Notes under the pieces: generated by a model | Databases searched by the model: none | Told to the model about the DNA's origin: nothing | The model's input: only the letters and a program-made list of their open reading frames with translations | In this document: piece by piece, positions 52,201 through 61,757 of the stretch | How the letters are laid out: each line of letters begins with the position of its first letter | Position numbering within the stretch: position 1 is the stretch's first letter | Position numbers and translations under genes: made by a program | DNA from: Caulobacter sp048541825 | GTDB lineage: Bacteria; Pseudomonadota; Alphaproteobacteria; Caulobacterales; Caulobacteraceae | Length of the DNA: 64,000 nucleotides | Assembly (NCBI RefSeq): GCF_048541825.1 | Contig: NZ_CP183332.1 | Span: forward strand, 1,116,001 to 1,180,000 | Direction of reading: 5' to 3'

Positions 52201-55071
52201 ATGAGCCTTCGCGCGATCCTGCGGTCCAGCGTCGCGGCGGTTTGCATCGCCAGCGTGGCGGCGCCGTCGGTCAACGCCGCCGGTCCTGTCGCCGCGTCGC
52301 GGGCTTCCCTCGATGTACGCTTCGCCCAGGCAGCCGAGTTCAGCCGTCTGGAGTTCCATTGGGCCGGTGGCGCCCGCATGACGTCAAAGCGCGACGGTCA
52401 GGTCCTGACCCTGCGCTTCAATCGCGACGCCAATCCCGACATGTCGGCCCTGCGGCTGAATCCGCCGCGCTGGGTGAAATCCGCCGAGGCCCGTCATTCG
52501 GGCGGGGCGCTGGAAATTGTCATCACCCTGGCCGACGACGCCGAGGCCCGCGTGGGCAACGCGGACGGCGCCGACTTCGTCAATATCTTCCCCCGTGCGG
52601 GCGCCATGGCCGCCGCCGCCCAGCCGCCGGCGCATGTCGCCCCGGTCGGCCGTCCCAATCCCATGCCGCAGGGGGGCGTGGTCAAGGCTGGATACGAAAA
52701 GGCCGATGGCCAGGTGCGGTTGGCCTTCAACTGGGCCGCCCCGTCCGGCGCCGCCGTGTTCCGGCGTGGGGAAGCGGTCTGGGTGGTGTTCGACACGCCC
52801 GCGCGCCTGGACATGTCGAAGGTTCCGGGCGCCAGCGCCCATTATTCCAGGATCCAGGTCTTTAAAGGCGCCGACTACAGCGCCCTGCGCATCGTCACGC
52901 CGCTGGGCACGCCCTATTATGCCGAGGGGCAGGGTGGTCAGTGGACGATCAGCCTGGGCGCCGGTTCGCAGGCTACGCCCGACTCCATCCGCGTGGCCCG
53001 GGACGAGACCGTCACACCCGCTACCCTGACCGCGGCCCTGGCCGGCGTCACCAAGGCGGTCTGGGTCAATGATCCTGCCGTTGGCGACCGCCTTCTTGTC
53101 GCGCCGGCCTTGGCGCCGTCCAAGGGCCTGCCGTCGCGCCGTGAATATGTCGAGATGGCGCTATTGCCCTCCGCCCAGGGCCTGGCCGCGGAGACCTACG
53201 CCAGTGACCTGATGGTCTCGATCGATGGCGACCTGTTGCGCATCGGTCGGCCCAAGGGGCTGGTGCTCTCGCCGCTTTCGGCCGCCAAGGCCCCGGAAGA
53301 GGCCGCCGCCGGCGCCCCGCAGCCGATGGCCATGCCGGCCCTGATCGATCTCGAGAACTGGCCCAAGACCGGGTCGGGCGGGTTCCTGGCGCGCTACAAC
53401 GCGCTGCAGGGCGCCATCGCCGCAGCGGGCGAGGGCGAAGACAAGAGCGGCGATATCGGGGCCCGCATGGCTTTGGCGCGCTTCCTGGTCGGCTCCGGGA
53501 TGTCCTATGAGGCTATTGGGGTTCTCAACGCCGCAGCCCGCAAACACCAGACCCTGATGGGCGACGCCGAGTTCCGTGGCCTGCGCGGCGTGGCGCGGGT
53601 GATGGCCAATCGTTTGGCCGAAGCCGAAACTGATTTTGCGTCGCCCGTCCTGGCTGACGACGCTTCAAGTGCGCAGTGGCGTGGCTATATTGCCGCCCAG
53701 CAGGGCGAGTGGGTCGACGCGCGCCAGAAATTCGCCACCGGCGGCCGGGCGCTTGACCTTTTTCCGGCGCTCTGGCGCGCGCGCTTCCTGCACGCCCAGG
53801 CCAAGGCTGCGCTGGGAACCGGCGATCTTGTTGGCGCCGCGCGCCTGGTCGCTGACGCTTTGAGCCAGCCCAAGATCCCCGTTGAGGACCAGCTTGATAT
53901 CCGCCTGACCCAGGCACGCCTGTTTGAGGCCAAAGGCGAGAAGAGCCGCGCTCTGCGCATGTTCCAGGCCATCGCCAAGGCGCCGATAGATCGCATCGCC
54001 GCGCCCGCCATGCTGCATGCGACCCAGATCCGGCTTGCCAAGGGCCAGATCGACGCGGCGGCCGCAGCCAGCGAACTCAATCAGCTCCGCTTCCGCTGGC
54101 GGGGCGACGGCGTCGAGCTGGAGACCATTCGCGGTCTGGGCAAGCTGTTCATCGACCAGGGCCGCTATCGCGAGGCGCTGGAGGTTCTGCACTCGGCCGG
54201 GAACAACCAGCCCGATCACCCGGAGGCGATCGGGTTGCGCAGGGACCTCAATGGCGCGTTCCGGGCCCTGTTCCTTGACGGTCTGGCCGACGGCATGCAG
54301 CCGATCCAGGCCGTCGGCCTGTTCTATGATTTCCAGGACCTGACTCCGCTGGGCGCTGACGGTGACCAGATGGTGCGCAATCTCGTGCGCCGCCTGGTGG
54401 ATGTCGACCTGCTGGATGAAGCCGGCAAGCTGTTGAAGTATCAGGTCGACAACCGTCTTGACGGCGTGCCCAAGGCCCAGGTGGCGACCGATCTGGCCTG
54501 GATCTACCTGATGAACAAGCAGCCCGAGAGCGCGCTGCAGGCCATCAACGAGAGCCGCACCACGATCCTGCCGCCGGCCCTGAACGCCGAGCGCCGCCTT
54601 GCGACGGCGCGGGCCTATATGGGCCTTGGCCGCTACGACGCGGCGCTTGAACTGGTCGAGAACGACAACAGCCGTGACTCCCAGGATATCCGCGCCGAGA
54701 TCGCCTGGAAGCAGCGCACCTGGCCCGCCGCCGCCACCCTGTACGAAAAGTCGCTGGGCGACCGGTGGAAGGGTCCGGGGGCTTTGGCCGTGGGTGAGGA
54801 AGCCCGGCTGCTGCGCGCGGGGGTGGCCTACAGCCTGGCCGACGACGATGTATCACTTGGCCGGCTGCGTCAGCGCTATTCCGGCTTTGTGGAGGGCGCG
54901 CGCAATCCCGAGGGGCTGCGTGTCGCCCTGTCGGGCATGAACGTCGAATCGCTGTCGAGCGCTGACTTTGGCCGCGTGACCGCCGACAACGAGGCGTTCG
55001 GGGGTTGGGTGGCCAAGATGAAGGACCGCTTCCGGGCGGCCCGCCCTGCCGGATCGCCCGCTCGGGGCTAG
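52201..55071 (+). CDS. Large exported TPR-type protein in flagellar operon
   Basis: A 956-residue protein. A signal peptide (residues 1-26, VAAPSVNA) is followed by an N-terminal beta region (about 35-300) with two related AMIN-like parts (LEFHWAGGARMTSKRDGQVLTLRF and VRLAFNWAAPSGAAVFRRGEAVWVVF). A long helical array of TPR-like units runs from about 430 to 930 (for example IDQGRYREALEVLHSAGNNQ). AMIN domains often bind peptidoglycan or secretion/pilus parts. It is 7 nt after the motE-like gene, so it is probably a flagellar assembly or localisation factor; no characterised homologue comes to mind. ATG 52201 starts the signal peptide. Confidence 0.78.
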   Translation: MSLRAILRSSVAAVCIASVAAPSVNAAGPVAASRASLDVRFAQAAEFSRLEFHWAGGARMTSKRDGQVLTLRFNRDANPDMSALRLNPPRWVKSAEARHSGGALEIVITLADDAEARVGNADGADFVNIFPRAGAMAAAAQPPAHVAPVGRPNPMPQGGVVKAGYEKADGQVRLAFNWAAPSGAAVFRRGEAVWVVFDTPARLDMSKVPGASAHYSRIQVFKGADYSALRIVTPLGTPYYAEGQGGQWTISLGAGSQATPDSIRVARDETVTPATLTAALAGVTKAVWVNDPAVGDRLLVAPALAPSKGLPSRREYVEMALLPSAQGLAAETYASDLMVSIDGDLLRIGRPKGLVLSPLSAAKAPEEAAAGAPQPMAMPALIDLENWPKTGSGGFLARYNALQGAIAAAGEGEDKSGDIGARMALARFLVGSGMSYEAIGVLNAAARKHQTLMGDAEFRGLRGVARVMANRLAEAETDFASPVLADDASSAQWRGYIAAQQGEWVDARQKFATGGRALDLFPALWRARFLHAQAKAALGTGDLVGAARLVADALSQPKIPVEDQLDIRLTQARLFEAKGEKSRALRMFQAIAKAPIDRIAAPAMLHATQIRLAKGQIDAAAAASELNQLRFRWRGDGVELETIRGLGKLFIDQGRYREALEVLHSAGNNQPDHPEAIGLRRDLNGAFRALFLDGLADGMQPIQAVGLFYDFQDLTPLGADGDQMVRNLVRRLVDVDLLDEAGKLLKYQVDNRLDGVPKAQVATDLAWIYLMNKQPESALQAINESRTTILPPALNAERRLATARAYMGLGRYDAALELVENDNSRDSQDIRAEIAWKQRTWPAAATLYEKSLGDRWKGPGALAVGEEARLLRAGVAYSLADDDVSLGRLRQRYSGFVEGARNPEGLRVALSGMNVESLSSADFGRVTADNEAFGGWVAKMKDRFRAARPAGSPARG

Positions 55072-55277
55072 CCCGCAAGGACATTTCGCCTGATCTCCGA
55101 AATCGCCGCCACTCAGCAACCCGCGTGCCCAACGCGCTGCTGAGCGCGCGACAATCATCCCGTAAAACCCGATTGGTCTTATGGCGAGCCTCGCGCGTTT
55201 GGCCTAGTTAGAGCGCCGCCCGACTTCCCGGGCGGAACGTTGGTGACAGCGGCTTGCCAAGCTTGAGCAAGCGTGTC

Positions 55278-55293
55278 ATGACAACGTTGTCAT
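55278..55293. promoter_or_regulatory. Operator palindrome upstream of zwf
   Basis: ATGACAACGTTGTCAT is a perfect 16-bp palindrome with central CG, as expected of LacI-family operators. It lies 21 bp before the zwf ATG. The same arms occur before the LacI gene (60318-60335) and, less perfectly, before the GH3 gene (61518-61533). A further half-site TGACAGCGG is at 55244-55252. Confidence 0.82.
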
Positions 55294-55314
55294 AGGGTGG
55301 AAGATCTAGTGAAT

Positions 55315-56769
55315 ATGACCAACGACGGCGAGAATGGCCGCGATGTCTTGGTGCTGCTTGGCGGCGCCGGGGATCTGGCGCTGCGCATGCTGCTGCCTTC
55401 GCTCTATTTCCTGGAGGTCGACCGCCTTCTGTCGCACGATCTGAGGATCGTCGCCGTCGCGCGTGGCGAGGGAGATGGTGCGAGCTACAAGGCGCTGGTT
55501 CGCGAGCAACTGGGCAAGCGCGCCACCGTCGAGGAAGCCGCCTGGAACCGCCTGGCGGCCCGCCTGGACTACATTTCCGTCGACATGACCAAGGACGAGG
55601 GGGCGGCCAAGCTGGCCGAGCGCGTCGGCGAGTACGGCTCGCTGGTCGTCTATTTCGCCCTGTCGCCCAGCCTCTACGGCCCGGTCTGTAACGCGCTCCA
55701 ATCCGCAGGTCTTACGGGGCCGAAATCCCGTCTGGTCCTCGAAAAGCCCATTGGCCGCGACCTGGAAAGCTCGCGCAAGACCAACGCTGCGGTCGGCGCC
55801 GTGGTCGGCGAAGAGCAGATCTTCCGCATCGATCACTATCTGGGCAAGGAAACGGTCCAGAACCTGACGGCGCTGCGCTTTGCCAACGTGCTGTTCGAGC
55901 CCCTGTGGGATCGCAACACGATCGATCACGTCCAGATCACCATCGCCGAGACTGAAAAGGTCGGTGATCGCTGGCCCTATTATGACGAATACGGCGCGCT
56001 GCGGGACATGGTGCAGAACCATATGCTGCAGCTCCTTTGCCTGGTCGCCATGGAGGCGCCCTCAGGTTTCGACCCGGACGCCATGCGTGACGAGAAGGTC
56101 AAGGTTCTTCGCAGCCTGCGGCCCTTCAACAAGGACACTGTGGCCCATGACACGGTGCGTGGTCAGTATGTGGCCGGTGTCGTCGAGGGCGGCGCGCGCG
56201 AGGGCTATCTGCAGGAGGTCGGCAAGACCACCCGGACAGAGACCTTCGTGGCGATGAAGGTGGCGATCGACAACTGGCGCTGGGACGGCGTGCCGTTCTT
56301 CCTGCGCACCGGCAAGAACCTGCCCGACCGTCGCACCCAGATCGTCGTGCAGTTCAAGGCGCTGCCGCACAACATCTTCGGTCAGGCGACGGATGGGGAC
56401 CTTTTCTCCAACCGCCTGGTCATCGATCTACAGCCCGACGAGAATATCGTCCTGACCCTGATGAACAAGCGTCCGGGGCTGTCGGAAGAGGGCATGCGTC
56501 TGCAATCCCTGCCGCTGTCTCTGTCGTTCAGCCAGAGCGGTGGCCGTCGCCGGATCGCTTACGAAAAGCTGTTCCTCGACGTTTTCCGCGGCGACCGCAC
56601 CCTGTTTGTGCGTCGTGACGAGGTGGAGCAGGCCTGGAAGTTCATCGACGGCGTTTCGGCCGCCTGGGCCGCAGCCAATATTGAGCCTGCGCCCTATGCG
56701 GCGGGCACCTGGGGACCGCAATCCTCAACGGGCTTGATTTCGCCCGGCGGCCGAGCTTGGAAGGCCTAA
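55315..56769 (+). CDS. zwf: Glucose-6-phosphate 1-dehydrogenase
   Basis: A 484-residue enzyme that oxidises glucose 6-phosphate to 6-phosphogluconolactone. The coenzyme motif LLGGAGDLALRMLLPSLY is a GASGDLA variant. RIDHYLGKE holds the catalytic His-Asp region. VLEKPIGRDLESS and FLRTGKNLPDR are also typical. ATG 55315 (MTNDGENG) is preferred; GTG codons at 55297 and 55309 are in frame. It is first in the zwf-pgl-edd-glk operon, directly behind the palindromic operator. Confidence 0.95.
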   Translation: MTNDGENGRDVLVLLGGAGDLALRMLLPSLYFLEVDRLLSHDLRIVAVARGEGDGASYKALVREQLGKRATVEEAAWNRLAARLDYISVDMTKDEGAAKLAERVGEYGSLVVYFALSPSLYGPVCNALQSAGLTGPKSRLVLEKPIGRDLESSRKTNAAVGAVVGEEQIFRIDHYLGKETVQNLTALRFANVLFEPLWDRNTIDHVQITIAETEKVGDRWPYYDEYGALRDMVQNHMLQLLCLVAMEAPSGFDPDAMRDEKVKVLRSLRPFNKDTVAHDTVRGQYVAGVVEGGAREGYLQEVGKTTRTETFVAMKVAIDNWRWDGVPFFLRTGKNLPDRRTQIVVQFKALPHNIFGQATDGDLFSNRLVIDLQPDENIVLTLMNKRPGLSEEGMRLQSLPLSLSFSQSGGRRRIAYEKLFLDVFRGDRTLFVRRDEVEQAWKFIDGVSAAWAAANIEPAPYAAGTWGPQSSTGLISPGGRAWKA

Positions 56770-56771
56770 TC

Positions 56772-57464
56772 ATGAGCCAGCCCCAGATCGAAATCTTCAA
56801 CACGCGTGAAGACCTCTACGACGCGGCCGCCTCGGTGCTGGTCTCGGCCTTGACCACCACCGTCGCCAAGCGTGGCCAGGCTGGCTTCGCGGCGACCGGC
56901 GGAACCACGCCGGCGCCCGTATACGACCGCCTGGCGGCCATGATCGCGCCCTGGGAGAAGGTCGTGGTGACGCTCAGCGACGACCGCTTCGTGCCGCCGT
57001 CTCATGCTGGCAGCAACGAAGGTCTGGTCCGCCGCCACCTGCTGGTCGGCGAAGCGGCCAAGGCCCAGTTCGCGCCGCTCTATTTCGCGGGCGTCAGCCA
57101 GGAAGACTCCGCCTTGAAGGCCGAGGCCGGCGTCGCCGCTGCCATGCCGTTCGGGGCGGTGCTGCTCGGCGTCGGGGCCGACGGCCACTTCGCCTCGCTC
57201 TTTCCGGGCTCGCCCGTGCTGGCTCAGGGGCTGGATCCCGCGTCGGAACGCCTGGTCGTGGCCGCGCCTGCGGGCTCGCCTGCGCCCGATATTCCTCGCC
57301 TCAGCCTGACCTTTGCGGCTCTGACCCGCGCCGATCTGATTGTGTTGCTGGTGACCGGCGAGGCCAAGCGCGCGGTGTTGGAAGGGCCCATCGATCCGGC
57401 CCTGCCGATCGCGTCCATCCTCAAACAGGACCGCGCCAGGGTCCGCATCCTGTGGGCGGAGTAG
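56772..57464 (+). CDS. pgl: 6-phosphogluconolactonase
   Basis: A 230-residue lactonase of the DevB/SOL type that hydrolyses the zwf product to 6-phosphogluconate. VTLSDDRFVPPSHAGSNEGLVRRHLL and LLGVGADGHFASLFPGS (catalytic His in GADGH) are the family motifs. ATG 56772 has GGAAGG seven bases before it, and the gene is 2 nt after the zwf stop. Confidence 0.94.
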   Translation: MSQPQIEIFNTREDLYDAAASVLVSALTTTVAKRGQAGFAATGGTTPAPVYDRLAAMIAPWEKVVVTLSDDRFVPPSHAGSNEGLVRRHLLVGEAAKAQFAPLYFAGVSQEDSALKAEAGVAAAMPFGAVLLGVGADGHFASLFPGSPVLAQGLDPASERLVVAAPAGSPAPDIPRLSLTFAALTRADLIVLLVTGEAKRAVLEGPIDPALPIASILKQDRARVRILWAE

Positions 57465-57469
57465 TCGTC

Positions 57470-59281
<1,812 letters not shown>

Positions 59282-59294
59282 GGAAGCAGTCTAG

Positions 59295-60284
59295 ATGAAC
59301 GGCTTGAAGGACGGCGGGCTTGGCCTGGTCGGCGACATCGGCGGAACCAACGCGCGTTTCGCCTTGGTGGAATTCGACGGGCCTGATCCCCGCCTGATCG
59401 AACCGACGGCCTATAAGGGCGAGGACTACGCCACGGCCGAAGAGGCTATCGAGCACTATCTGCACAAGGTCGGGGTCAAGCATCCTGATCAGGCGGTGGT
59501 CGCCGTGGCAGGTCCTATCGAGCACGGCACGGTCCATATGACCAATCTGGACTGGCGGATCTCGGAAGACAGTCTGCGCCGGGCAGGGGGCTTTCGAAAA
59601 GCGACCCTGATCAACGACTTCACGGCCCAGGCCCTGGCTGCGCCGCGCCTTTCGCCCAAGGACCTGCGCCAGATCGGTAGCTTGCCGACGTCCGGTGAGG
59701 GGGATTTGGCGATTCTTGGTCCTGGTACGGGCTTTGGCGTCGCCGGCATGGCCCGCCGCCATGGGGTCGACACGCCCCTGACGACGGAAGGTGGTCACAT
59801 CGCCTTCGCGCCGACCGACGACATTGAAATCGAGATCCTGCGCGCCCTGACCAAGCAGTTCGGCCGGGTGTCGATCGAACGCATCCTGTCTGGCCCCGGC
59901 ATGGAGGACCTGCACACGATCCTGGCGGCAGCCGAGGGGCGCAAGGTCGAGTCTCTACCGGCCAAGCAGATCAGCGAACGGGCGCTGGAAGGCTGCGCCG
60001 ACAGTCTGGCGACCGTGAACCGGTTCTGCGCCATTCTTGGTTCGACGGCGGGTGACCTGGCCTTGGCCCTGGGCGCCCGAGGCGGCGTGTTCATCGCCGG
60101 CGGCATCGGCGCCAAGATCGTCGAATTGCTGGAGACCGGTCCGTTCCGTGCCCGCTTCGAGGCCAAGGGCCGGTTTGTCGACTACATGAAAGCCATACCG
60201 ACCCATGTGGTTATGCAGCCCTATACGGCCTTGATCGGAGCCGCGGTGGCCCTGACGCCGGAAGGATATGCCTCAATCTCCTAG
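59295..60284 (+). CDS. glk: Glucokinase
   Basis: A 329-residue bacterial glucokinase (Glk/GlkA family). LVGDIGGTNARFALVEFDG is the phosphate 1 motif, TLINDFTAQALAAP the substrate part, GPGTGFGVAGM phosphate 2, TEGGHIAFAP the zinc/substrate loop and GGVFIAGGIGAKI the adenosine motif. It phosphorylates glucose with ATP, feeding Zwf. It is last in the operon, 13 nt after edd, and followed by a long hairpin. Confidence 0.95.
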   Translation: MNGLKDGGLGLVGDIGGTNARFALVEFDGPDPRLIEPTAYKGEDYATAEEAIEHYLHKVGVKHPDQAVVAVAGPIEHGTVHMTNLDWRISEDSLRRAGGFRKATLINDFTAQALAAPRLSPKDLRQIGSLPTSGEGDLAILGPGTGFGVAGMARRHGVDTPLTTEGGHIAFAPTDDIEIEILRALTKQFGRVSIERILSGPGMEDLHTILAAAEGRKVESLPAKQISERALEGCADSLATVNRFCAILGSTAGDLALALGARGGVFIAGGIGAKIVELLETGPFRARFEAKGRFVDYMKAIPTHVVMQPYTALIGAAVALTPEGYASIS

Positions 60285-60317
60285 CCCAAGGGTGCCCTTA
60301 CGCGCGCGCAGGGGCTC

Positions 60318-60335
60318 GCCATGACAAGGCTGTCA
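60318..60335. promoter_or_regulatory. Operator palindrome upstream of lacI-type gene
   Basis: CATGACAAGGCTGTCATG: arms CATGACA/TGTCATG with the same 16-bp spacing as the zwf operator, but central AGGC in place of ACGT. It lies between glk and the regulator gene, 128 bp before the regulator start, as expected for autoregulation. Confidence 0.75.
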
Positions 60336-60368
60336 TGGCTTATTGCCGGACAAGCCGAAGGAATCGGC

Positions 60369-60416
60369 GAGCGTGGCAGCCGAAACTGGGCGCCGGTTTC
60401 GGCGTCTGCCACGCTC
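60369..60416 (+). other. Long hairpin after glk
   Basis: GAGCGTGGCAG faces CTGCCACGCTC with an inner CCGAAAC/GGTTTCGG arm. There is no T-run after it, so it is either a Rho-assisted 3' end of the glk operon or an RNA stabiliser. A second small hairpin AGAGCC-ctaaaa-GGCTCT follows at 60429-60446, just before the regulator RBS. Confidence 0.65.
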
Positions 60417-60462
60417 CAAGCATGAGTTAGAGCCCTAAAAGGCTCTAGGGCGAGGGGCGGAA

Positions 60463-61485
60463 TTGAGCTCGAAGATTACTATCCATGACGTCGCCCGGCA
60501 GTCGGGCGTCTCGATCAAGACTGTCTCGCGCGTCCTCAATCGCGAACCCAACGTCAAGGCCGATACCCGCGATCGGGTGCAGGCGGCGGTGGCGGCGCTG
60601 CGCTATCGCCCCAACATTTCGGCCCGCAGCCTGGCGGGGTCGAAGGCCTATCTGATTGGCGTCTTCTTCGACAATCCCAGCCCCGGCTACATCACCGATG
60701 TCCAGCTGGGCGCCATCGCGCGGTGTCGGGAGGAGGGCTATCACCTCATCGTAGAGCCGCTCGATTCCACGGCCGACAATGTCGAGGACCAGGTTGCGCC
60801 CATGTTGGCGACCCTGCGGATGGATGGCGTCATCCTCACGGCGCCGGTCTGTGACCATCCCGTCGTGCTGGCGGCGCTGGAGCGGGAGCAGGTGCCGTAT
60901 GTGCGCATCTCGCCCGGCAGCGACCTGGATCGTTCGGCCCGGGTCGGCATGGATGACCGGCTGGCCGCCTATGAGATGACCAAGCACCTGATCGAGCTGG
61001 GTCACCGCGATATTGGCTTCGTCATCGGCCACCCCGATCACGGTGCTTCGCATCTGCGCCACCAGGGCTTTATGGAGGCGATGGCCGATAGCGGCCTGAC
61101 GGTTCGGCCTGAGCGGGTGGAGCAGGGCTACTTCTCGTTCCGCTCCGGCTTCGAGGCGGCCGAACGGTTGCTGACCGGTGGCGACCGGCCCACGGCCGTG
61201 TTCGCCAGCAATGACGACATGGCGCTAGGCGTCATGGCCGTCGCCAACCGACTGCGGCTGAATGTGCCCGAGACCCTGTCCGTGGCTGGGTTCGACGACA
61301 CACCGGGCGCCAAGGTTGTCTGGCCGCAGCTGACCACTGTCCGCCAGCCGATCGCCGCGATGGCAGGGGCGGCGGCCGATATGCTGCTGAACGGGGTATC
61401 GTGGGACGAAGGGGAGCTTCCGCCCTCGAAGCTGCTGGATTTCGAACTGGTGGTCCGTGAATCCACAGGTCCGTTGGCGGTCTAG
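60463..61485 (+). CDS. LacI-family transcriptional regulator
   Basis: A 340-residue repressor. The HTH with hinge is at residues 4-60: KITIHDVARQSGVSIKTVSR, then VLN and RYRPNISARSLAG. The periplasmic-binding-protein-like sensor domain follows (YLIGVFFDNPSPGY, ending LDFELVVRESTGPLAV). The start is TTG 60463, preceded by GAGGGGCGG. The gene lies between the Entner-Doudoroff operon and a GH3 glucosidase, all of which carry the same palindrome. It is therefore the likely regulator of the group; the inducer (glucose or an ED intermediate) is inferred. Confidence 0.92.
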   Translation: MSSKITIHDVARQSGVSIKTVSRVLNREPNVKADTRDRVQAAVAALRYRPNISARSLAGSKAYLIGVFFDNPSPGYITDVQLGAIARCREEGYHLIVEPLDSTADNVEDQVAPMLATLRMDGVILTAPVCDHPVVLAALEREQVPYVRISPGSDLDRSARVGMDDRLAAYEMTKHLIELGHRDIGFVIGHPDHGASHLRHQGFMEAMADSGLTVRPERVEQGYFSFRSGFEAAERLLTGGDRPTAVFASNDDMALGVMAVANRLRLNVPETLSVAGFDDTPGAKVVWPQLTTVRQPIAAMAGAAADMLLNGVSWDEGELPPSKLLDFELVVRESTGPLAV

Positions 61486-61517
61486 CCTCTGCTGGACGCC
61501 GGGAGGACATATCATAG

Positions 61518-61546
61518 TTGACAGCGCTGTCTGATTACGCTGTCAT
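61518..61546. promoter_or_regulatory. Operator region upstream of the GH3 gene
   Basis: TTGACAGCGCTGTCTG (61518-61533) has the core GACAGCGCTGTC with central CG. A further half-site TGTCAT lies at 61541-61546. TTGACA also looks like a -35 box, so the operator would overlap the promoter of the glucosidase gene. Confidence 0.7.
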
Positions 61547-61592
61547 GGCGCCAACCAAGAACGTCGCTTTCAAGCGGCGTCCGGAGGAGACC

Positions 61593-61661
61593 TTGATCTC
61601 GCTACACATTTCGCCGGACCGCGCGTGTTCGCTGGTCGTCGCCCCGGGTCGGGGCGTCTAG
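61593..61661 (+). CDS. Possible leader peptide upstream of the GH3 gene
   Basis: A 22-codon frame beginning TTG ATC TCG CTA, with GGAGG five bases up, and ending TAG ten bases before a strong terminator hairpin. The same frame can be opened at ATG 61545, but that codon overlaps the operator half-site. The encoded residues (LISLHISPDRACSLVVAPGR and two more) show no run of one amino acid. Its reality rests on RBS and position. Confidence 0.4.
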   Translation: MISLHISPDRACSLVVAPGRGV

Positions 61662-61671
61662 GCGCGTGCTT

Positions 61672-61711
61672 CTCGACGCGGCGCACCTGCGCGCTGCGTC
61701 GAGCTTTTTTT
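61672..61711 (+). terminator. Strong terminator in the GH3 gene leader
   Basis: CTCGACGC and GCGTCGAG enclose an inner GCGCA-cc-TGCGC stem, followed by C and seven T. It lies 46 nt before the glucosidase ATG and 187 nt after the lacI-type stop. It lies downstream of the operator, so transcripts from that promoter must read through it to reach the gene. Confidence 0.88.
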
Positions 61712-61757
61712 CATGCCGGCCAATTTGCGCCGGCTCCGCGCCACCACGGGAAGTTTC

